Shown here: piece after piece, positions 8,678 through 16,850 of the stretch
Position numbering within the stretch: position 1 is the stretch's first letter
Layout: the number at the start of each line of letters is the position of its first letter
NCBI GenBank assembly: GCA_934394815.1
Contig: CAKRRD010000021.1
Location: 1 to 45,148 of the forward strand
Length of the DNA stretch: 45,148 nucleotides
Reading direction: 5' to 3'
From: an uncultured Acetatifactor sp.
GTDB lineage: Bacteria; Bacillota; Clostridia; Lachnospirales; Lachnospiraceae
Notes under the pieces: generated by a model
The model's input: only the letters and a program-made list of their open reading frames with translations
Databases searched by the model: none
What the model was told of the DNA's origin: nothing
Made by a program: the position numbers and the translations under genes

Positions 8678-8689
8678 GGAAGGAGGACA

Positions 8690-8713
8690 GTGTAAAAAAT
8701 AAATTTTTTACAC
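8690..8713 (+). promoter_or_regulatory. A/T-rich perfect-arm hairpin inside the suf operon
   Basis: GTGTAAAAAAT and ATTTTTTACAC face each other across two bases, between sufB and sufD. Just upstream, AAGGAGGACA (8680-8689) is a strong Shine-Dalgarno sequence that leads only to GTG TAA at 8690-8695, a start codon followed directly by a stop. The other gaps in this operon are at most 22 bases. It could be a weak terminator, an RNA processing site or a start-stop element that meters ribosomes; I cannot tell which. Confidence 0.5.
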
Positions 8714-8771
8714 GCAACTTTGTGCCCGTGGCCCAAAGATTGCAGGTTATGAGAAAGATATAGGTAATAGT

Positions 8772-9863
8772 ATGGAAAAAGAATACAATATGACCATCAA
8801 CCGACTGCCCTCTAAGACATGGAACTGGCTACGCATGAATGAGACGCAGTTGGACAATATAGCAATTCCTACGGCAGGAGAGGCGAAAGCCACTCTGCCG
8901 GATAAGATAACGACAGCTGAAAACGAAGGCCCCCAGCCCTGGAATGCAGACTTTGCAGGCATTGCATCCGGTATGGGAGAGGACATGGACAGCCTGCTTA
9001 CCGCAGCGGGAGTGAAGGCACAGCATTATGAGGTGCCTGCGGATGCCGCAGAAGCACAGCCGATACGGTTGGATTACATCTATGCACAGGACAGCTTACA
9101 AGCCGGAGCCGTAGCGGTAAGAGCCCGTAAGAGCAGCGAGATCACAGTGATTCAGGATTTTGCTTCCGACAAGGAGGCTGCAGGACAGGCGGCGGTATCC
9201 ACCAGACTGTATCTGGAAGAGGGGGCGAAGATCCGTCTGATCCAGATCCAGAGACTGGGCAGTGGATTTACCTTTATGAATGATATCGGAGCTCTGTGCG
9301 AAGAGAAGGCTTCTCTGGAAGTGATCCAGCTGATCCTGGGCGGGAAGAATACTTATCTGGGATGCAGGACTGTCTTACAGGGCAGAGAAAGCAGTGTGGA
9401 TACCGACACCGCTTATATCGTGGAGGGTGACGGCAGACTGGATATGAATTATGTGGCTCTGCATGAAGGCAAAAAGACCCAGAGCAATATGCAGGCCGGT
9501 GGCGTCCTGCGGGATCATGCCTTTAAGCTGTACCGCGGCACCATTGATTTCAAATGGGGGGCCAAGGGTGCGGTAGGCAACGAAAAAGAGGACGTACTGC
9601 TATTGTCCAACGATGTGGTGAACCAGACCATTCCCCTGATCCTTTGTGCGGAGGAAGATGTGGAAGGTAATCATGGTGCCACCATCGGCAAGCTGGATGA
9701 CGAGCTGCTGTTTTATTTAGAGAGCCGCGGCATGAACAGAGAGCAGATCTATGAAATGATGGCGATGGCCAAGGTGGATGCAGTCTGCCGGAAGATCCCC
9801 GATGCGGCTGCGCAGGAGAAGGTACAGGAGTTCCTGGGCAGAGCAGACGAAGAGGAATCGTAA
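8772..9863 (+). CDS. sufD: SufD, Fe-S cluster assembly subunit
   Basis: This is a SufB paralogue and partner in the SufBC2D scaffold, also linked to iron entry. The 363-residue protein has the N-terminal SufD phrase RLPSKTWNWLRMNE (about 12-25) and the late SUF blocks HGATIGKLDDELLFYLESRGM and QIYEMMAMAKVDAV. Similarity to SufB is limited to the C-terminal half, as usual. The ribosome site at ATG 8772 is poor; an internal ATG at 8790 is an alternative start but has none better. The weak initiation, together with the hairpin at 8690-8713, suggests SufD is made at a different rate from SufB. Confidence 0.93.
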   Translation: MEKEYNMTINRLPSKTWNWLRMNETQLDNIAIPTAGEAKATLPDKITTAENEGPQPWNADFAGIASGMGEDMDSLLTAAGVKAQHYEVPADAAEAQPIRLDYIYAQDSLQAGAVAVRARKSSEITVIQDFASDKEAAGQAAVSTRLYLEEGAKIRLIQIQRLGSGFTFMNDIGALCEEKASLEVIQLILGGKNTYLGCRTVLQGRESSVDTDTAYIVEGDGRLDMNYVALHEGKKTQSNMQAGGVLRDHAFKLYRGTIDFKWGAKGAVGNEKEDVLLLSNDVVNQTIPLILCAEEDVEGNHGATIGKLDDELLFYLESRGMNREQIYEMMAMAKVDAVCRKIPDAAAQEKVQEFLGRADEEES

Positions 9864-9885
9864 GAGTAAGATAACAGGAGGAAGT

Positions 9886-11109
9886 ATGACGACTTCAATC
9901 AGCGAGATCCGTAAGGATTTTCCTCTGCTTATGAGTAACGATGTGATTTATCTGGACACAGCGGCGACTTCCCAGAAGCCGTCCTGTGTGCTGGAGGCAG
10001 AGAGAACATTTTATGAAAAATACAATGCCAATCCCCTGCGCGGATTATACGAGCTGGGAGAGGCGGCAACCGAAAAATACGAAGAGGCCAGAGAGACGGT
10101 CCGGGAGTTTTTGAATGCAAAGGAAGCGGCGGAAATCGTCTTTGTCCGCAATGCCACGGAAGGTTTAAATCTGGTGGCCTACAGTCTGGGGGCTTTGGTG
10201 TTAAAGCCCGGCGACGAGATTCTGGTGAGCATCATGGAGCACCACAGCAATCTTCTGCCCTGGCAGCAGGCGGCAGCCAGAACCGGAGCTGTGGTAAAAT
10301 ATCTGGAGTGCACCGAGGACGGAAAATTCACTGAGGAAGCTTTCCGGGCGGCGTTCAGTGACCGCACGAAGATTGTGGCCATGACCCAGGTATCCAATGT
10401 ACTGGGCTGTAAAAATGACATCAAACGGTTTGCACAGATCGCCCATGAGGCGGGCGCTTATTTTGTGGCAGACGGAGCCCAGAGCGTTCCCCATATGGCA
10501 GTGGATGTACAGGATCTGGATGTGGATTTTCTGGCATTTTCCGGACACAAAATGTATGCTCCCATGGGAATCGGTGCGTTATATGCGAAGAGAGAACTGC
10601 TGGAGCAGATGCCGCCGTTCCTGTGCGGTGGGGAAATGATCGATTCCGTCAGCCGCACGGGAGCTGTGTGGGCGGAAGTACCCCATAAGTTCGAGGCCGG
10701 TACGGTAAACGGAGCCGGAGCCTATGCCCTGGCAGAGGCTATCCGTTATGTACGGAAGATCGGCTTTGATTTTATCGAAAAGAGAGAAGCGAAGCTGACG
10801 GCATTGCTGATGGAGGGCATGAAGGAGATCCCTGCAGTGCACATTCTGGGTTCCCAGAAGGCGGAGGATCACCACGGTATCGTGACCTTCAAGGTAGATG
10901 GGGTGCATCCCCATGATGTGGCGTCTATTCTGGATGCGGATCACATTGCGGTGCGGGCGGGACATCACTGTGCCCAGCCGCTGTTACAGTATCTGAAAGT
11001 ATTGTCTACTACCAGAGTAAGCTTAGGTGTCTACAATACGGAAGAAGAGATCCAGGCGTTTTTAGAGAGCCTTGCGAAGATAAGGAGACAGATGGGCTAT
11101 GGAGAATAA
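9886..11109 (+). CDS. sufS: SufS, cysteine desulfurase
   Basis: This PLP enzyme takes sulfur from cysteine as an enzyme-bound persulfide and passes it to SufU and then the SufBCD scaffold. It belongs to the class V aminotransferase fold. The cofactor lysine is in FSGHKMYAPMG (Lys222) and the persulfide cysteine is in RAGHHCAQPLLQ (Cys362). The PLP-binding block FVADGAQSVPH is present. It has 407 residues, typical of group II desulfurases. ATG 9886 follows AGGAGGAA at 9877-9884; a longer frame from 9778 would run back into sufD. Its end overlaps sufU by 11 bases, implying coupled translation. Confidence 0.97.
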   Translation: MTTSISEIRKDFPLLMSNDVIYLDTAATSQKPSCVLEAERTFYEKYNANPLRGLYELGEAATEKYEEARETVREFLNAKEAAEIVFVRNATEGLNLVAYSLGALVLKPGDEILVSIMEHHSNLLPWQQAAARTGAVVKYLECTEDGKFTEEAFRAAFSDRTKIVAMTQVSNVLGCKNDIKRFAQIAHEAGAYFVADGAQSVPHMAVDVQDLDVDFLAFSGHKMYAPMGIGALYAKRELLEQMPPFLCGGEMIDSVSRTGAVWAEVPHKFEAGTVNGAGAYALAEAIRYVRKIGFDFIEKREAKLTALLMEGMKEIPAVHILGSQKAEDHHGIVTFKVDGVHPHDVASILDADHIAVRAGHHCAQPLLQYLKVLSTTRVSLGVYNTEEEIQAFLESLAKIRRQMGYGE

Positions 11110-11530
11110 GACATTTTATAACGAGATCCTGACGGAGCACAATCTGCATCCGTATCACAAGCATAAGCTGGAGGATGCCAATCTGGTGCTGGAAGGGGTC
11201 AATCCCAGCTGCGGAGACGATATCTTTCTGGAATTGAAGGTGGAAGACGGCGTGGTCGTGGATGGATCTTTTGAAGGAGACGGCTGTGCCATTTCCCAGG
11301 CTTCCGCAGACATGATGCTGGAACTGGTCATCGGCAGAAGCAGGGACGAGGCACTGCATCTGGCAGACCTGTTCCTTAAAATGATCAAGGGCAGCATTAC
11401 AGAGGAAGAACGGGAGGAACTGGAAGAAGCTTCGGTATTGCAGGACATTGCCCATATGCCTGCCCGGGTAAAATGCGCGGTGCTTGGCTGGCATACCATG
11501 CAGGAGTTATTGAAAACAGAATCAAAATAG
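11099..11530 (+). CDS. sufU: SufU, zinc-dependent sulfurtransferase
   Basis: This is an IscU-like protein that in Firmicutes acts as a zinc-dependent sulfur acceptor for SufS rather than as a scaffold. The zinc ligands expected for SufU are visible: Cys38 and Asp40 in NPSCGDD, Cys63 in GDGCAISQASADM, and Cys126 in ARVKCAVLGWHTM. It also has the SufU-specific insertion between the second and third cysteines. The length is 143 residues. It starts within the end of sufS, the usual SufS-SufU order, and closes the operon. No strong terminator follows. Confidence 0.95.
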   Translation: MENKTFYNEILTEHNLHPYHKHKLEDANLVLEGVNPSCGDDIFLELKVEDGVVVDGSFEGDGCAISQASADMMLELVIGRSRDEALHLADLFLKMIKGSITEEEREELEEASVLQDIAHMPARVKCAVLGWHTMQELLKTESK

Positions 11531-11552
11531 TTGTAAAAAAGAAAGATGCATC

Positions 11553-11581
11553 TTGCACAGCCTTTTGGGATACGCTACAAT
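11553..11581 (+). promoter_or_regulatory. sigma-A promoter for the DUF1622-like gene
   Basis: TTGCAC (11553-11558), 17 bases, TACAAT (11576-11581). Transcription should begin near 11588, which makes an ATG at 11590 an unlikely start and supports the one at 11614. Confidence 0.7.
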
Positions 11582-11613
11582 AAATGTAAATGTACGAAAA
11601 ACGGGGGCTGTGC

Positions 11614-11976
11614 ATGTTTTATATGGAAGTTGTTATAGAATTTCTGGAAAATCTTATGAATAATATCGTTCAGGCAGCGATACTGTTCTTTGAGTTTGTC
11701 GGAGTGATCGTTATTATCCTCTCTGGCGTGAAAGGTTTTTACAATTATGTACGCCGGGTGCCGGAGATGAAGATCACCCTGGCCCAGGGGCTTGCTGTGG
11801 GACTGGAATTCAAGCTGTGCAGTGAAATCCTCAAGACCGTTATTGTCAGAGACTGGAAGGAAATCGTTACCGTAGCCGGTATCATCGGACTTCGGGCGGC
11901 TCTGACCTTCCTGATCCATTGGGAGATCAAGGAAGAAAAGAATCATTCTCAGGAAGAAAACACAGGCAGGGACTGA
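11614..11976 (+). CDS. DUF1622-like integral membrane protein
   Basis: This is a 120-residue membrane protein of unknown function. A first hydrophobic helix covers about residues 13-36 (ending FVGVIVIILSG), followed by a short basic stretch NYVRRVPEMK. A middle segment has GLAVGLEFKLCSEILKTVI. A second hydrophobic helix, VAGIIGLRAALTFLIHW, leads to a charged tail. The order and wording match the family catalogued as DUF1622, recalled, not searched. ATG 11614 is preferred: GGGGG lies six bases upstream, and the promoter at 11553-11581 would leave the alternative ATG 11590 almost leaderless. It sits alone between the suf operon and a strong terminator. Confidence 0.78.
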   Translation: MFYMEVVIEFLENLMNNIVQAAILFFEFVGVIVIILSGVKGFYNYVRRVPEMKITLAQGLAVGLEFKLCSEILKTVIVRDWKEIVTVAGIIGLRAALTFLIHWEIKEEKNHSQEENTGRD

Positions 11977-12010
11977 TTTATGAAAATAAATCGGTGTCTG
12001 CCTTTTTGTT
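11964..12010 (+). terminator. intrinsic terminator of the DUF1622-like gene
   Basis: A stem of about 18 pairs, with one mismatch and two G-T pairs, spans 11964-12003 and includes the end of the gene. It is followed by TTTTTGTT. Confidence 0.88.
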
Positions 12011-12355
12011 AAGATTTTGGAAAACTATTTCCTTTTTAAAGGGGGACTGCCGTTATTTCTGAGGGGATGCATGTTGGTGATGCCATGCAGCGGCTGCGGG
12101 AAATATGCTACGGACGCAGAAGAAAATATGGAAGTCGATCTGCCACAGATCATAATGTGGAATACCGGATCCTGATCAGAACCATAAAGATATGTTAAAC
12201 AAAAAGATTAAATCCGTAATGGTATAAAGGTTAAATTTGCACCTTGGAAAAATGCTGTCAAAGGACTAATATATAACGATAAAGTACGAATTTATAAAAA
12301 AAGTGTAAAGAAATGCTGAAATATCCATTGCATTTGTTACTTCGACGTGCTAAAG
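12011..12355. other. intergenic region without a recognisable gene
   Basis: This stretch holds no gene I can support. A 43-codon open frame at 12067-12198 has its Shine-Dalgarno-like GAGGGG touching the ATG, too close to work, and its product matches nothing I know. It reads through an open upstream stretch and could be the worn end of a lost gene. From about 12180 the sequence becomes A/T-rich, leading into the promoter of the next unit. Confidence 0.5.
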
Positions 12356-12391
12356 TTAACAACAGCATAAACGTAAATATAATCGTTTATG
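12356..12391 (+). promoter_or_regulatory. promoter with palindrome around the -10, upstream of the cstA unit
   Basis: TTAACA (12356-12361), 16 bases, TATAAT (12378-12383). The arms CATAAACG (12366-12373) and CGTTTATG (12384-12391) are perfect and flank the -10 box. This is a classic place for a repressor operator. Which regulator binds is not visible. Confidence 0.65.
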
Positions 12392-12412
12392 TATGCTAAA
12401 AAGGAAAACAGA

Positions 12413-12925
12413 ATGGAAACGCAAAAAATATTGACTCCCGGGGATGCACTGGAACGCATCCTGCGATCTTATCAGACCTACTACAATATTAAAAGAGAGG
12501 CTGTAGAACCGCCATTCGCAGCCGAAGCGATCTTCGGATCTCATAATGAACAGTATTTTCTGATAAAGAAAGCCAAGGTGGCAGATATTGACACCAACGA
12601 GACGGTATATTTTGCAACGGAAGATTCCCTGACAAGGGAACGTCTTCTGGAACTGGACACCATCGCCTGGAAGCGGGGGACAGCAAACGTGCAGCCCTCC
12701 TCTAACCATAGGAACAGCGATGTCGTTCTGATCATTCTGGCCGGTCATGCAGAGGAGGAAGCGCTTGCACAGGCAAAAAAATGTAAGCACTATCAAAGTT
12801 ATCTCTGGGGATTTCATGGCTGGAGTAATTATCGTTTGATTGTCATCGAGCTTTCTTCGGGTCGGATCGTCCACAACCGCCACGGACAGATCCTGAAGAA
12901 ACTCGCAAAAAAGGCAATAAATTAA
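12413..12925 (+). CDS. unrecognised protein encoded upstream of cstA
   Basis: I do not recognise this 170-residue soluble protein. It has no signal peptide or membrane segment. The first half is helical and acidic (TPGDALERILRSYQTYYNI). The middle contains HRNSDVVLIILAGHAEEEA, which looks like a beta strand followed by a helix, and the end is basic (HGQILKKLAKKAIN). The start at 12413 is chosen for AAGGA at 12401-12405; the alternative ATG 12389 lies inside the operator palindrome and at the expected transcription start. It is 29 bases ahead of cstA and shares its promoter, so a role with the CstA transporter, for example in regulation, is a reasonable guess only. Confidence 0.8.
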   Translation: METQKILTPGDALERILRSYQTYYNIKREAVEPPFAAEAIFGSHNEQYFLIKKAKVADIDTNETVYFATEDSLTRERLLELDTIAWKRGTANVQPSSNHRNSDVVLIILAGHAEEEALAQAKKCKHYQSYLWGFHGWSNYRLIVIELSSGRIVHNRHGQILKKLAKKAIN

Positions 12926-12954
12926 ATCTGTGTATAAGAAAAGGAGAAACACAA

Positions 12955-14688
12955 ATGACAGCATTATTAATTGTTTTGGCCGCTATTGTTTTATTGTTTA
13001 TCGGCTATGTGTTCTATGGCTCCTGGCTGGCAAAACAGTGGGGCATCGATCCTACCAAGAAGACTCCTGCAATTGAGAAGGAAGATGGTGTGGATTACGT
13101 CGCAGCTAAGCCTGCCGTACTTATGGGACATCATTTTTCCTCTATCGCCGGAGCAGGCCCGATCAACGGACCGATTCAGGCTTCCATCTTCGGATGGGTT
13201 CCCGTATTCCTGTGGTGTATTATCGGTGGTATTTTCTTTGGCGGTCTGCAGGACTTCGGATCTTTATTCGCATCTATCAGACATGACGGTAAATCGGTAG
13301 GTGAGATCATTGAGGACTCCATGGGATCCAGAGCAAAGAAGCTTTTCATCATCTTCGCACTTCTGGTGCTGATTCTGGTAATCGCTTCTTTCGTTAACAT
13401 TGTGGCAGGTACTTTCCTGACCCTGGCGGATGATGCCGGCAAGACTGCTTTCGGTTTTGTAACCAATCCTACCGGTAATCAGTCTACCGCAATGATCTCT
13501 CTGCTGTTCATCGTTCTGGCTATTATTTATGGTTATGTGACCAACAGAATGGGTGTGAAGACTCTGCCCGCCACCATCGGTGGTATCATCGCTATCGTAA
13601 TTATCACGGTTCTTGGTCTGAATGTTGGCTTTGCCATGAACCGTATCGCATGGATTGTATTCGTAGGTGTGTACATTGCAGTGGCTTCTCTGGTTCCCGT
13701 ATGGATCCTGTTACAGCCCCGTGACTATCTGTCCAGCTTCCTGCTGTACGCCATGATCGGTCTGGCTTTCATCGGAGTAGTTGCAGGTGCTTTCACAGGT
13801 ACTGTTGCATTTGATATTCCCGCTTTCACCAGCTGGGAGCCCAAGGCAGGACAGACCCTGTTCCCCATGCTGTTCATCACTGTAGCATGTGGCGCATGCT
13901 CCGGTTTCCACAGCCTGATCGCTACCGGCACTTCTTCCAAGCAGCTGGCTAACGAAAAGGATGCCAAGGCCATCGGTTACGGCTCCATGCTGATCGAGTC
14001 CGCTCTGGGCATTATTGCTCTGGTAGCAGTCGGTGCAGTATATCAGAAATACTTAAACGGTGAGTTCGGATCTCCCGCAGCTGCATTTGCTGCAGGCATT
14101 GCATCCATGTTCGGTACTGAGACCTCCAAGGCCTACGGCACCATCTATGCCCTGTTAACACTGTCTGTATCCGTATTCGCACTGACCAGTCTGGATACCG
14201 GTACCCGTCTGAGCCGTTTCATGTTCTCCGAGCTGTTCCTGAAGGAAGGCGAGGCTACTTACAAGGATGCCAAGGGTGCACGTAAGGTGCTGGCACATCC
14301 TCTGTTCGGTACGGTTTCCATGGTGCTGATCGGTTGTATCCTCGGCGGCCTGTCCTTAAGCCAGATCTGGGGCCTGTTCGGTGCAGCTAACCAGCTGCTT
14401 GCAGGTATCGCTCTGATGGCAGTAGCTGCATGGCTGGGTGAAGTTGGTAAGAACAACAAGATGTTCTACTTCCCCATGGTATTCATGCTTGCTGCAACTC
14501 TGACCAGCCTGGTGATCACCGTGATCAACAAGTGCAAGGCAATCGGTGCCGGCACTGCTGCATGGGGTGACTGGTTCCAGCTGTTCTTCGCAGCTGCAAT
14601 GGCGGTTCTGGCAATCTTCCTGGTAGTGGAAGGTGCACAGACCTTCGTTAAGCAGATGAAAGAGAAGAAAGCGAAAAAGGCAGCTTAA
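12955..14688 (+). CDS. cstA: CstA-family carbon starvation protein / pyruvate transporter
   Basis: This is a polytopic membrane transporter. Family members take up peptides or pyruvate during carbon limitation. The N-terminal hallmark is present: a first helix, then DGVDYVAAKPAVLMGHHFSSIAGAGPI with the conserved GHHF and AGAGPINGP. About 14-16 hydrophobic helices follow, with the late conserved SLDTGTRLSR and WGLFGAANQLLAG. At 577 residues it is shorter than E. coli CstA (about 700), matching the short clostridial form. AAGGAG precedes the start. It is the second gene of a two-gene unit ended by the hairpin at 14741-14777. Whether it carries pyruvate or peptides cannot be read from the sequence. 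Confidence 0.93.
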   Translation: MTALLIVLAAIVLLFIGYVFYGSWLAKQWGIDPTKKTPAIEKEDGVDYVAAKPAVLMGHHFSSIAGAGPINGPIQASIFGWVPVFLWCIIGGIFFGGLQDFGSLFASIRHDGKSVGEIIEDSMGSRAKKLFIIFALLVLILVIASFVNIVAGTFLTLADDAGKTAFGFVTNPTGNQSTAMISLLFIVLAIIYGYVTNRMGVKTLPATIGGIIAIVIITVLGLNVGFAMNRIAWIVFVGVYIAVASLVPVWILLQPRDYLSSFLLYAMIGLAFIGVVAGAFTGTVAFDIPAFTSWEPKAGQTLFPMLFITVACGACSGFHSLIATGTSSKQLANEKDAKAIGYGSMLIESALGIIALVAVGAVYQKYLNGEFGSPAAAFAAGIASMFGTETSKAYGTIYALLTLSVSVFALTSLDTGTRLSRFMFSELFLKEGEATYKDAKGARKVLAHPLFGTVSMVLIGCILGGLSLSQIWGLFGAANQLLAGIALMAVAAWLGEVGKNNKMFYFPMVFMLAATLTSLVITVINKCKAIGAGTAAWGDWFQLFFAAAMAVLAIFLVVEGAQTFVKQMKEKKAKKAA

Positions 14689-14740
14689 AAATAGAATAAG
14701 ATGCAAAAGAAAAAACAATAATCAGTAGTAATGCATAAGA

Positions 14741-14777
14741 AAATCCCGGAGACCATAAAAAGTCTTCGGGATTTTTT
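14741..14777 (+). terminator. terminator between cstA and the convergent EAL gene
   Basis: AAATCCCGGAGAC and GTCTTCGGGATTT form a 13-base-pair stem around an eight-base loop, with one G-T pair, followed by TTTT on the plus strand. On the minus strand it has a shorter T-run, so it may also serve the convergent gene that ends at 14780. Confidence 0.88.
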
Positions 14778-14779
14778 TA

Positions 14780-16705
14780 TCAGGCTCTGACCAGAAACTG
14801 GGGCAGTTCCTCGATGGGAATCGGCCTGGAGAACTTGTAGCCCTGCAGATAATCCGCATGACTGTCGATACACAGGGCTTCCTGTTCCTCGGTCTCGACA
14901 CCCTCATACAATACCTTGTAACCCAACCGCTCAAAAGCAGCGGAGAAATAGTTGAGGATGAAGCGGGAGTTGGCATCCTGATCCGCCATTAATAAAAGGC
15001 TTCGGTCGAATTTTACCACATCCAGCTTCAGACTTAAGATGCGGTCGAAGTTGGAATAACCGGTCCCGAAATCATCCAGATAAGTACATACCCCCAGTTC
15101 CTTGAATTCCTTGACGCATTCCTGTACCAGTTCGTATTCCGTATCGTTCTGGGACTCTGTAAACTCTACTGCAATCGTGTGAAAGTCGATGCCGGCGGCC
15201 CGAACGATGGATTTGAATTCCTCCATGAAGTTCTTTTCCCCCAGTTCTTCCACGGAGAGATTAACGGATACCCGGGAGATTTCATAGCCATCCTCCTGCA
15301 TTTTTTGGATCTGACGGCAGGTTTTGTTCAGAATGATCATACTTAGCCGGTGGATATAGCCATATTTTTCTGCCAAAGGAATAAAGCGGTCCGGAAATAC
15401 CATGCCGGTCTGGGGCAGACGCAGACGCATGAGGGATTCTGCGGTGTCATAGGTACCGGTGTGCACGTTCCGTACCGGCTGACAATAGACGAGAACACGT
15501 TCGTCATCCAGAGAGCCGTGCTCCGTAATGTCTTTCAGCTGCGCCTTGATATAATACATTTCCTTATAAGCCTGATAATCATCTTCTCCGAAGACACGAT
15601 AGGAATTCTGCGCTACTTTCCCGGAAAAATAATTGAACACCTCATAGAACTGCTCCAGATTTTCGCAAAAATCCAGATGGTCAAAGAGAACCAGCTTATA
15701 GGGTAACTTATATTCTTCATAATACTTTCGAAATACTTTTTTGATCAGAGTGACGGCGCGCTCTGTGGCATCCGGCAGATTGCGGCTGTCTACCGCCAGA
15801 ACGAAGAAACTGGTGGAAGGATTGAACAGTCTGCCCCTGTGAAAATAATCCGTCCAGAAGCCGTAAAACAGTTTTCCCATTTCCTCGGTCATAACGTATT
15901 CAAAATCCATATCAAACCGCAGGCATATATAGTAAGTATCCTGGGAGGTGAGCTTTTGCTGGCGCAGATATTCATCCAGGGAAGCGGAACTAAGGGCACC
16001 GGTTCTGGGATCGTAGGCATTGGCGTGGAGCATATACAATACGACAAGAAGCGGCAGAAAATATGTGGCAGCCAGGAGAGAAGTCGTATTTATGGCGGCT
16101 TCCATCACTACGATCACGGCACACACCGCTTCTGTGAGTAACAGTATATAGAGCAGCGAGGCAGGAAGACGCCGTCTGTAGTGAACCAGCAGGAAAAGAA
16201 TCACAGCCAGATACAGAAGATACCCTGCCATAAAGGGAGTCAGCAATACGATTTCATACCAGGTTCCGTAGTGGTCCTGTTGGAATCCCCAACCAGTCAG
16301 AGGGGTCAGAATGTCGGCAATTCCGAAGACGAGCAGAATGCCGTAGGACAGGACAGTATATTTTCGTGAAGTGTCTCTCGGAAAGACAATCAGCATTTTC
16401 AGGTAGGCAATATAGAGGCAAAACAGCGATAAAAGGCTGATATGATATACGGACCGCAGGATCCAGAGGAGCGTGTTTGCTCTGGAGAGGAGGTCAACAT
16501 AATAAAAGGAAATGTTGGAGGCAGCAGCGATACAGAGCAGTGCAAAACAGAATTTGAAAATCCGGAAGGTCCGGCTCTGCTTGATGAAGGTCTGACGAAT
16601 CAGTAACAGCGACAAAAGGCACAGCAGCACCAGAAGGAAATCCCCTACAGGTGAATAACTGTGTATGACGATATGTTTTGTGGACAGTAACAGGCTCAGT
16701 CCCAT
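14780..16705 (-). CDS. membrane-bound EAL-domain c-di-GMP phosphodiesterase
   Basis: This protein probably degrades cyclic di-GMP at the membrane. The first 235 residues hold about seven hydrophobic helices, a likely sensor. A middle part (about 240-380) has the size of a GGDEF domain but no GGDEF motif, so it is degenerate and not a cyclase. The C-terminal EAL domain keeps the catalytic set: ESLMRL (the EAL motif with Ala changed to Ser, Glu kept), VNLS, EFTES, DDFGTGYSNF, VKFDRSLL, EGVETEEQ and LQGYKFSRP. Activity is therefore plausible. It has 641 residues and starts behind AGAGGAGAA. The promoter is at 16763-16791. In a flagellated cell such enzymes usually favour motility. Confidence 0.93.
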   Translation of the reverse strand: MGLSLLLSTKHIVIHSYSPVGDFLLVLLCLLSLLLIRQTFIKQSRTFRIFKFCFALLCIAAASNISFYYVDLLSRANTLLWILRSVYHISLLSLFCLYIAYLKMLIVFPRDTSRKYTVLSYGILLVFGIADILTPLTGWGFQQDHYGTWYEIVLLTPFMAGYLLYLAVILFLLVHYRRRLPASLLYILLLTEAVCAVIVVMEAAINTTSLLAATYFLPLLVVLYMLHANAYDPRTGALSSASLDEYLRQQKLTSQDTYYICLRFDMDFEYVMTEEMGKLFYGFWTDYFHRGRLFNPSTSFFVLAVDSRNLPDATERAVTLIKKVFRKYYEEYKLPYKLVLFDHLDFCENLEQFYEVFNYFSGKVAQNSYRVFGEDDYQAYKEMYYIKAQLKDITEHGSLDDERVLVYCQPVRNVHTGTYDTAESLMRLRLPQTGMVFPDRFIPLAEKYGYIHRLSMIILNKTCRQIQKMQEDGYEISRVSVNLSVEELGEKNFMEEFKSIVRAAGIDFHTIAVEFTESQNDTEYELVQECVKEFKELGVCTYLDDFGTGYSNFDRILSLKLDVVKFDRSLLLMADQDANSRFILNYFSAAFERLGYKVLYEGVETEEQEALCIDSHADYLQGYKFSRPIPIEELPQFLVRA

Positions 16706-16762
16706 AAAAATTCTCCTCTTTGGTAATGTAGCAAATCAATAAACAATACAAAATGATTTTAC

Positions 16763-16791
16763 AATATACCATAAGAGAAGAATTTTGTCAG
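16763..16791 (-). promoter_or_regulatory. sigma-A promoter for the EAL gene
   Basis: On the minus strand CTGACA (16791-16786), 17 bases, TATATT (16768-16763). The leader to the start codon at 16705 is about 50 bases. Confidence 0.72.
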
Positions 16792-16850
16792 TGGGGGAAT
16801 GCTGGGAAATTAGTCCTATTTTTAAGCAAAGACAGGAAACTGTAAATGCA

